From Apostichopus californicus (taxonomy: Eukaryota; Echinodermata; Holothuroidea; Aspidochirotida; Stichopodidae): DNA of 25,232 nucleotides. The position numbers and the translations under genes are program-made. The notes beneath the pieces were generated by a model, which saw only the letters and a list, made by a program, of their open reading frames with translations, had not been told where the DNA came from and ran no database searches. This document shows positions 18,746-25,232 of the stretch, piece after piece; within the stretch, counting starts at the first letter, position 1, and each line of letters starts with the position of its first letter. The stretch covers positions 1,700-26,931 of the forward strand of contig JAIPMN010000014.1 in assembly GCA_020650975.1 (NCBI GenBank), given 5' to 3'.

Positions 18746-20730
18746 CACATACTACAGTACAGTAGACTGACCTGTGTTTACCATGCCACAGTGTTATTTG
18801 TACATCAAAATAGTGGTTCGGGTCATTATATTGTTACAACAGCTATTTCTGGTTAACAAGCAGAAGTCTAGTGCAATGAAGTCATCGAAACATCAGTGCA
18901 TTTTGCATCCTGGTTTTACTGGATGCATGATATTCTTAGCGTGATTAATAAGATAGAAGAATCTATGGTCTACTTAGATGCAGCCCCTGGACTGATTGTG
19001 ATGTACTCATCCCAGTAACCAGCAAGTCATCAAGCCCCCTCTGAGGTGAACAATTTTTGACTTTTACTGAGAGTAGCTTACAATGTCAGTAAATACTTCT
19101 TCTCTCCCTTAAATGTTTTGACTAATAGAAATCTCAACAAGCCCTTCTTCACTCACAACCCAAGCCTGACCTAATACTGCAAATTCTGTTAGTATTGTGC
19201 AAAAAGGCAAGTCTTTAAAGGCTGATTTCCTTGCAAAATTTCCTCCCTATTTTGAGGTCATTTAGATGGAAATTTGATCTGGTTGTCATGGTGCCAAGTT
19301 TGCAACCCAACTGAGTATAGCTCCTGTGTTTTCGTCTCCCTGCATCTATGCACACATAACACAACCCTGGAGCTGACGACAAGCCTGTACAAAGTACAGT
19401 TTGTGACCAAGATATTGCCAACACAGGCTGCTACAATGTGGATGAGACATACTACTGCATGTTATGTACTCAAGTTGGCTTTGTGTACACTATTTGAAGC
19501 CACACAGTAACAATACTGCTGTATACAGTGTACTGCTTGGTATGATATGTGCCATATACTGTACCCAATGTATTGTTAGCTGTTGTTGTGTTGTGTGAAA
19601 GTGTGTGGGATTGTTTTCTTGAAACCTAGTGTGCTCAAGCCATGGATGCCATGTTATTCAGAGTTTGATTAAGGGATGTGTGTGGAAGTGATCATAGTTG
19701 TTGGTACAGGAGCTTGATGACTTTATAACAAGTTAGGTGTGCAGAGGGACATCACAACTACTTCTATGTCACCCTTACTGTAGATAACTATGATTGAAAC
19801 TGTTATAGCAGAGCAAGTCTATGAGGAGAAATATTTTTTTTCTTGTTCCTAAGTAAAGTAGAGATTACATGAAGCAAAAGAAAAAAATAAATACAAATAT
19901 CAAAGTTGGTAACAAAATAATAACATAAAGAATGTTTCCTTCTGTCATTTGACTGTAAGGTTATTATGTATAGTATGGGAAGGGTATTGTGATTTGCAGT
20001 GTTACATGTTTGAAATATGCCCTCAGTCCTTCGTGGGGGGAAAACATCGTTTTCTCTCCGAGTCAAAGTCAACTTGGAGTAGCAGTTATATCCATGGTGG
20101 ATATATCCATCTCTGGATCCAGTAATTAGTGATGTCATTGTATTATATGAATCTGTTGCCCTGATTACATGGTTACAATTTGTATTATTTGCATCCAAGC
20201 ATAATGGAGCTCTATGTAAAGTGTTCACTCATGTGCTTCACTGTTTAAAAATAAGTGTACAGTACCTAGTTAACAAGGCTGCTGTATGATTCTCTATAAT
20301 TCTAAATGAATCTAAAAAATGCACTGTCAGACATAGTATTGCATTTCAACATATATGTGCAGTGAATAATGAGGAAATAGTAGTGACAACTGCAAGCCAT
20401 CAGCCAAAATTGGAATATTTACAGGCCTCTTTCCTTCCTGAAGTGTGACAAAGGCATATCAATCAATTCCATGGGGGCACATTATGCAGTAGTTAAGGCC
20501 AGTGCTCTGTAAACCACCATGTTTGCCCATAAATGAAAACAGCAATACAAAAACACTAATATTATAATATACCATATGTATCCATCTTAGTTGAAAGATG
20601 GCCTGCCTTGCTGTACCTCTATGACAATATTCTAAGTTCACAAAGGGAAATTTTCATAAAGTTGTGAATATGTTGCAAGTACGTTTGCCTTCAAACTAAA
20701 AGGTACATTTTGTGTTGTAGCTCCCTCATG
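18746..20730. other. No supported gene
   Basis: About 2 kb without a splice-supported frame. A fragment at about 19220-19315 (TTGAGGTCATTTAGATGGAA, then GTGCCAAGTTTGCAACCC) resembles pieces of the TGACCTTTG-type repeat. A small inverted repeat TATATCCA-TGG-TGGATATA sits at 20087-20105. The 141-codon minus-strand frame at 19803-20228 lacks start context and recognisable domains. Confidence 0.45.
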
Positions 20731-20733
20731 TAC

Positions 20734-20940
20734 ACGATTGTTACACTTCAATGCTTGTATCCATTGTTTTATTTCTGATGTTACCTCCACACCCCGTGAA
20801 GATGATCATAGCACTGCAATGCTTGTATCCATTGTTTATTTCTGATGTTACCTCCACACCCCGTGAAGACGATCGTAACACTGCAATGCTTGTATCCATT
20901 GTTTATTTCTGATGTTACCTCCACATCCCGTGAAGACGAT
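20734..20940. repeat. Minisatellite, three 67-68-bp units
   Basis: CAATGCTTGTATCC starts at 20749, 20817 and 20884. Each unit contains ATTTCTGATGTTACCTCCAC, CCCGTGAAGA and a GAT.GTA-ACACT.CAATG joint. Units 2 and 3 differ at very few positions; unit 1 has one extra T in the TTTT run. Confidence 0.95.
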
Positions 20941-21292
20941 AGGAATATGAGAGTACAATTCTAGTGTCTAATGTGTTTGTAGTTCCGTGCAACACACTGT
21001 AGAACTCTCCAGTCATGAAGTAGAACACAAAGCTAGAGTTCATGTCTTGTAATTGTTCCTCGTGGGGGTTGCAGGTTGTAAAGTGCTGGCTTATTTAAAT
21101 CTAGCCAACAACTCAGTGGAAAGTGGCCATATGATGTATATTTTGAAAAGTTCACTCTTATCTGTCTCTTCAACAAGACACATCATCTAAGTTGTTCTAC
21201 TATGGACTGACTGCAAACAGTAAAGAACAATTATTGTACTCCACTCTACATTGTCTCCCCTCCGGCCCTTGCCTCCTGTCCCTTATCCCCTT
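20941..21292. other. No supported gene
   Basis: Unique-looking spacer between two minisatellites. It becomes C-rich on the plus strand from about 21250. Confidence 0.45.
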
Positions 21293-21372
21293 ACCCCAGT
21301 TACTCCTCACCCCAGTAACTCCTCACCCCAGTAACTCCTCACCCCGGTAACTCCTCACCCCAGTAACTCCTC
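21293..21372. repeat. Minisatellite, five 16-bp units
   Basis: Five contiguous units of ACCCCAGTAACTCCTC (21293, 21309, 21325, 21341, 21357). The first has GTTA and the fourth CCGG as single-base variants. Confidence 0.95.
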
Positions 21373-21855
21373 TTACAAATGTGCACTAAATTAATTACCA
21401 TCATAGTGGCTGCCAGCAGCAATCTGTTAGAGTATATATTAGATTGTTTTGTTTGCCTTAAACAAGACCCCACAGAATTAGTTTATATTGATAATAAGCA
21501 AACAAGAAGTTAGAGACTGCAAACTTTCCCACAAGAAACACATATTTATTTAGAGTATCCATCACACACACCAAGCCTGCTGAGCACATATATGTGTCTT
21601 TGTGCATTTGGCAGAAATTTGTGCAGTGTTAGTTTTAACTTTACCTGCTTTATCAGTGGAGTATGTGATAAGAGCTCCCAAGATAGAAAATATGGTAGAT
21701 AGAAGTATTTGAAGGGGCATAAAAGTGCATAGAAGCCTCTTGTAGAGCTCTGTGATATCTTTAAATACAAGACATTGAAACTAGATTCCCCACTTAACAC
21801 TGCTTCAGTATTTATCCCAAATGTTTTTAAATGACCATACAGTAGGTATTATTGA
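21373..21855. other. No supported gene
   Basis: AT-rich sequence with only short unsupported frames. Confidence 0.45.
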
Positions 21856-21859
21856 TTTC

Positions 21860-22110
21860 TCATTCTCTCCTAATACGAAAAGAATCCATGCAATGCTGAT
21901 GGCATGTGTGTGGCTATGTATGCACCTGGATTTGTGAACATGGCTTAATTTCATATTTGGTGTGTACATTAATCTCAGTGAGTGAAAGAATTCTATTTCC
22001 ATAGAGATTAAAGGTCATCGGAGATACACCAGAGGTCTAAGAGTGAACATGTCACTCCAAAAGTAAAGCTCAAGTATGAACTTAAATCTTGATATGTATA
22101 CACGTCCATC
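21860..22110 (+). repeat. Old copy of the AGGTCA-bearing repeat
   Basis: Diverged unit: GGCATGTGTGTGGCTATG leader, TTTCATATTTGGTGTGTAC, CTCAGTGAGTG, GAGATTAAAGGTCATCGGAG, CAGAGGTCTAAGAGTGAACA, AAAGCTCAAGTATGAACTT. Same motif order as the 146-bp unit. Confidence 0.55.
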
Positions 22111-22745
22111 TTAGAAAGAGTAAACATATTTTGTGTTCATTGGAGGCCAATACGTAACGGTATTTACTACAAATTAACTGGTGCTGCAAATAAACTTCAA
22201 AATATTTAAATTTTACCTGTGTTTCTTGTCAGCTATCTTGTCGTTTCAATGTATACTTTTCTTTGTGTTTGTGGCTATTTCGTGCTACTAGCATGTATAT
22301 ACGTACAGTGTTACAGTGGCATACCGCCAATGCCTGTTACAGCAAGTGGGCATAGCCTACTGTGCAATGTGGAGTCTTAATGTTAGTTCACAAGGCTTCA
22401 CCTCAAGCCCACTCCTAGCAGTCACTGCAGTGGTGTTAGCTATCACAAAACTGGAGCAGGCCCATTTAATTCAATGCATGACTAATGAAATAGTATTAGA
22501 CCATGTAATTTTCGAAAATCAGATTTTTTGCAATCAAAAAAAATTTTAGATTTTTTGGTAGAATGCCATTAGACACCATAATTTTGCAAACTGGTTTTCG
22601 CCAAGGTGTATAGGCTTCTGTTCTGCACACAAATATACATTAGGATAGTCACCATGTGAAAAAGAAAATTCCTGAAATCATTTTGGTTTTAGATGATGCA
22701 AACATTTTTTTTAGTTGAAAAATCATGAGAATAGATACACGTATG
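22111..22745. other. No supported gene
   Basis: AT-rich sequence with A/T homopolymer pairs near 22525-22555. A 77-codon frame at 22316-22549 has no splice support or recognisable domain. Confidence 0.4.
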
Positions 22746-22749
22746 CGGT

Positions 22750-23085
22750 ATATACCAGTATTGTGGTATTGAAACTTTCTCATACTTGTAAATGTGATAA
22801 TCCCAGTAGAAAAGCTTTAGATGACCTGCTTGCTTTGTATGTGGATCCACTTTAATGAGTATTAGAACTTCATAAGTGGAGGTTCAAAGGACATGAGCAG
22901 TCAACAGAGGTTTTAGGCTGAAAACTCCAAAAGTAGAGCTTGGCTGAACTTCTACTGTGGCATGATTCACCTTAGAATCCCATTTTGATTCACCTTAAAA
23001 TCCTATTTTGTCTGTGGAGGTTTAATTGGTATCATTTGAGTAAAAAAATACCTTGTAAACACAATAAATCCAGCTTAAAGATGGA
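22750..23085 (+). repeat. Old copies of the AGGTCA-bearing repeat
   Basis: TGTATGTGGATCCACTTTAA, GAGTATTAGAACTTC, GGAGGTTCAAAGGACATGAG, CAACAGAGGTTTTAGGCTGA are followed by GTAGAGCTTGGCTGAACTTC and a duplicated CACCTTAGAATCCCATTTTG / CACCTTAAAATCCTATTTTG (about 22969 and 22990). It ends around CCTTGTAAACACAATAAATC. Confidence 0.6.
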
Positions 23086-23430
23086 TGAACCCAATGCTTA
23101 TGTCTTCATGAGGGCAAAAACCTTGCGATTAAACAACTAAAGTGGCAAATCTTGTCCGCAGTGTTACATTATTAAGTGCTCAGTCGCATTAATTAAAACA
23201 TCATGTAAAGAATTGAGGACTGAATTGATCCTTTGATAGTGTTTGACTTGTATTCTGAGGTTCTTTAATCGGTTCCTAATTTCTAGTTTTCTTTGCCCTT
23301 TCAAAGTTTCTTCATAACCTCCCAGTGGTTGCATATGTATCAACAGTATCACTGTACATGTTAATTACGTGTCGTAGAGAGTTCAAGTGGAGGGTATCTT
23401 CACATGACTGCTCAGTTTGAAATGTTCCTC
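23086..23430. other. No supported gene
   Basis: Unique-looking sequence. The minus-strand frame at 23164-23352 would encode a basic, possibly helical peptide but has no splice support. Confidence 0.4.
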
Positions 23431-23444
23431 ATATTACCTGTCAG

Positions 23445-23474
23445 ACAAGCAAACTGGTCAACCAGTTTGCTTGT
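23445..23474. repeat. Perfect 14-bp inverted repeat, 2-bp spacer
   Basis: ACAAGCAAACTGGT and ACCAGTTTGCTTGT are separated only by CA, a cruciform-prone near-palindrome. With small gaps the pairing continues outward through ATTACCTGTCAG on the left and AACAGGAAATAT on the right, giving an imperfect arm of about 25 bp (about 23431-23486). It could be the remains of a fold-back element. Confidence 0.85.
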
Positions 23475-23486
23475 AACAGGAAATAT

Positions 23487-23970
23487 GCTCACTATCAGAC
23501 CTAACTTGCAGATAGTTACTTACATTTACAGCCTGCAGAAATTGTCACAAGTCTGGGCTTCCATTTCAATGTAGCATTAATGAGTGACTGTGTTCAATGG
23601 AAGCCTCCAGTTTGTCAAAAAGGTACTCAAGAACAGAGATGGAAACAGAAATGTACTTGTACAACAATTGCGCAGTTTCTTGTGAACTGTGAAAGTTGAA
23701 AATGCAACAAGCTCTTTGCTAAATTTAATTGAAATTTATTATTAATTGTAGGTGTAAGTAACACTGGAGGGCTTGAGCATACCTGGGACGGGGGGAGGGG
23801 GTCTGTGGGCATGGTCGCCCTGAAATGTTTTTAAACAATCTACTGTCAATCATCCTAACAAGATATGAGATAATTATTCTATGTTAAATAGGCAGAAGAA
23901 CTTTATTTGTTGCTTAATTTAGTGTTCATTCATACTTAGTAAAGATTCCTAAATCCTATTGGTCCATTCA
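23487..23970. other. No supported gene
   Basis: AT-rich spacer with one G-rich stretch (GGGACGGGGGGAGGGGG near 23786). Confidence 0.45.
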
Positions 23971-23982
23971 GGTCAGCTGACC
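23971..23982. repeat. 12-bp perfect palindrome next to TIR
   Basis: GGTCAGCTGACC is self-complementary and lies four bases outside the TTAA that begins the right-end mobile element. It could be incidental or a preferred insertion context. Confidence 0.7.
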
Positions 23983-23986
23983 GTGG

Positions 23987-24008
23987 TTAATCCTGTGAGT
24001 AACGCACG
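23987..24008 (+). repeat. Left terminal inverted repeat
   Basis: TTAATCCTGTGAGTAACGCA plus CG. It is complementary to 25168-25189 at 21 of 22 positions; the single difference is C against A at the seventh base. Confidence 0.85.
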
Positions 24009-24024
24009 GTAAAATTACCGGCGG

Positions 24025-24372
24025 ATGAATACAATTGTTACCATGTTACCATGTTTTGTCGTCTGCTTTGATGAGCTATCGAAATACATCAAAAACACCC
24101 TTGGCAAAATGATGGTGAAGATTTCCGAAAAAGCAAAGCTGAGTCAGAAATACACAAACCACTGTGTTCGTGCAACAACTATTACAACACTCAGTAATGC
24201 TGGCATCGAGACACGGGTCATTATGGCCATGAGTGGACACAGAAACGAGAGCAGTATAAAAAGTTACTGCCAAGATGCATCTAATTCACAGAAACGATCT
24301 TGTTCAAAAGTCTTGCAAGAGGCCATCAGAGGTAAAGGACGCGAAAACATGGATCCGCACTCGAGTCTATAG
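24025..24372 (+). pseudogene. Crypton/DUF3504-type tyrosine recombinase, C-terminal fragment
   Basis: A 115-codon frame from ATG 24025 to TAG. Residues 23-84 (from KNTLGKMM to SIKSYCQD) match the C-terminal catalytic part of Crypton tyrosine recombinases and the related DUF3504 proteins common in cnidarians and invertebrate deuterostomes. The H-x-x-R box is at His46/Arg49 (YTNHCVRATT), the second His at 72 (SGHRNESS) and the nucleophile Tyr at 81. These enzymes cut and rejoin DNA through a phosphotyrosine bond. The first catalytic Arg, the Lys and the whole N-terminal DNA-binding domain are absent, and the family is normally several hundred residues, so this copy cannot act alone. Residues 1-22 come from the TIR-proximal sequence and show no family resemblance; a stop at 24010-24012 closes the frame upstream. 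It could also be a last exon with an acceptor near 24075, but I favour a truncated element. Confidence 0.75.
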
Positions 24373-25167
24373 GCCAAAGTGTAGGCTGCACAGCTGTTGC
24401 CTCCAACAATGACATTAACGTTACTGCTGCTGTTAGGGCTGAAACGTCTAACATGTCCAAACTGTTTTCCAAATGTTCTTTCCAAAATTCATAGTTATAT
24501 CCGTATTAAAACACCAAACAGTTGTGGATGCTTTGAGTAGTTATATCCGTATTAAAACACCAAACAGTTGTGGATGCTTTGAGTTTAAATATATCCAGTA
24601 TCTGTCCGTGATTAAATGTTCGCAAGGCCGTTATGTTGCTCATAGTGTTATAAATTTAAAGTTAAACGACCGCAGTGCCAAGCACTGTGTAGTGTGTACG
24701 TTCAAGTGAGTGTACGTGTTCAATACAAGGCATATTGTGTTATCGTATGACTGTATACCATACGTACATGTTTGTCCCTAGAATGGTTGCTATGGGAACC
24801 AGAAGTTGTAGGGTATTGATATGATGAAGCCAACTAGTAATTGATTGTAGTTCCTTGTTATTGAGACCTTTCAAAAATAGTTTTATAGCCGCAATATTGC
24901 CAAACATTAGTTAAAATGTTATTATAGTTCATCTTTTATAAATGACAGCTTTTCAAAGACGTTTCCTTTATAATTATTCACTATCGTTCAGTGTTACTTT
25001 ATAATTGCACATGTACATTGTTATGCTGGTTGTTAATCGTTAATTCGACTTACGGGGTATCACTTTAATAAATCTTTGGTTATATGAAACCAAAAATGTT
25101 TTGTTTTATGATTTTTCCCCCAAACAAATGGTAGTGTATGAATGAACGGGGTTAATCAACGGTCTAG
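24373..25167. other. Non-coding remainder of the TIR element
   Basis: It holds the 46-bp duplication at 24492-24583 and an AATAAA at 25067-25072 that could serve as a polyadenylation signal for a transcript crossing the recombinase frame. No further transposase-like frame is visible on either strand. Confidence 0.5.
24492..24583. repeat. 46-bp perfect tandem duplication
   Basis: Two identical units (24492-24537 and 24538-24583) begin TAGTTATATCCGTATTAAAA and end GGATGCTTTGAG. With no differences visible, it is a recent slippage or unequal-exchange event inside the mobile element. Confidence 0.95.
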
Positions 25168-25189
25168 CGTGCGTTACTCACATGATTAA
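25168..25189 (-). repeat. Right terminal inverted repeat
   Basis: Read on the minus strand: TTAATCATGTGAGTAACGCA plus CG. It pairs with 23987-24008. Confidence 0.85.
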
Positions 25190-25232
25190 TGCACTCCGGG
25201 TGTTAATGCTATCGCTGGATGCACTCGGGCTC
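25190..25232. repeat. Partial GC-rich repeat at the window edge
   Basis: TGCACTCCGGG (25190-25200) recurs as TGCACTCGGG at 25220-25229, followed by CTC at the window end. It begins exactly where the TIR element ends, and may be the start of an adjacent, related inverted-repeat element cut by the window. Confidence 0.4.

Larger units (their letters stand above)
23987..25189 (+). mobile_element. TTAA-bounded TIR element carrying a Crypton-type recombinase fragment
   Basis: A 1203-bp segment starts TTAATCCTGTGAGTAACGCA and ends with the complement of TTAATCATGTGAGTAACGCA. The 22-bp arms at 23987-24008 and 25168-25189 match at 21 positions, and similarity stops abruptly outside TTAA on both sides. 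TTAA at the ends fits the target duplication of piggyBac/Kolobok-type DNA transposons. Inside lie a tyrosine recombinase C-terminal frame (24025-24372), a 46-bp tandem duplication (24492-24583) and an AATAAA at 25067-25072. No DDE transposase is visible. The element is therefore non-autonomous, whatever its class. It may extend or be joined to a related sequence beyond 25190, where TGCACTCCGGG and TGCACTCGGG recur. Confidence 0.65.

Noticed and set aside
19803..20228. 141-codon minus-strand frame
   Set aside because: Length alone supports it. The translation ends in AT-rich low-complexity residues and has no splice or start evidence.
23987..25189. DIRS-type retrotransposon (tyrosine recombinase plus inverted repeats)
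   Set aside because: No reverse transcriptase or RNase H is visible and the NHxxRAT / SGHR / SY motif spacing is closer to Crypton-type recombinases. A deleted DIRS copy cannot be fully excluded without a search.
1..25232. CRISPR array or bacterial operon
   Set aside because: Tandem repeats here have variable units without unique spacers of constant length, and the splice-like signals and element types are eukaryotic.

Overview
The window looks like gene-poor nuclear DNA from a multicellular eukaryote, most likely a marine invertebrate deuterostome (echinoderm-, hemichordate- or amphioxus-like). It is AT-rich. No long open frame exceeds about 190 codons, and the convincing coding pieces end at consensus GT splice donors. 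Degenerate TTAGGG-type telomere motifs are present, and there is a deuterostome/cnidarian-style Crypton tyrosine recombinase fragment. I cannot name the species. I see no bacterial operon logic, no rRNA and no tRNA that I can support.

Layout. 1-2.7 kb is mostly unremarkable sequence with a poly-G run and an AAT/AAC/GAT microsatellite. At 3.02-3.36 kb is the best protein-coding exon, a hydrophilic Q/R/N-rich segment ending in a perfect donor. At 3.64-3.91 kb lies a miniature inverted-repeat element with long palindromic termini and a telomere-like core, flanked by a 10-bp duplication. From about 5 to 7.3 kb, and again near 12.5-13.0, 15.65-16.4, 18.55-18.75, 21.9-22.1 and 22.75-23.1 kb, copies of one interspersed repeat family carry AGGTCA-type direct repeats; at 15.9-16.4 kb the family is a clean 146-bp tandem array. 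Minisatellites occupy 8.68-9.30, 10.04-10.40, 20.73-20.94 and 21.29-21.37 kb. A recent 288-bp head-to-tail duplication lies at 17.73-18.30 kb. A retroelement 3' tail (hairpin plus TAA repeat, minus strand) is at 14.45-14.55 kb.

Other candidate exons are a plus-strand internal exon at 13.72/13.76-13.91 kb, a minus-strand first coding exon at 11.16-11.18 kb, and weaker ones at 0.94-1.23 and 16.77-16.82 kb. The 3.36-kb donor is phase 0. One of the possible acceptors of the 13.9-kb exon is also phase 0, so they could belong to one gene whose roughly 10-kb intron is filled by repeats. That is inference only.

The most interesting object is at the right end. From 23,987 to 25,189 a segment bounded by TTAA and 22-bp terminal inverted repeats (21/22 identical) contains the C-terminal catalytic half of a Crypton/DUF3504-type tyrosine recombinase (HxxR, GH and Tyr motifs visible). 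Crypton elements are not described as having terminal inverted repeats or TTAA target sites, so this is either a cargo/captured recombinase module in a TTAA-type DNA transposon or a nested insertion.
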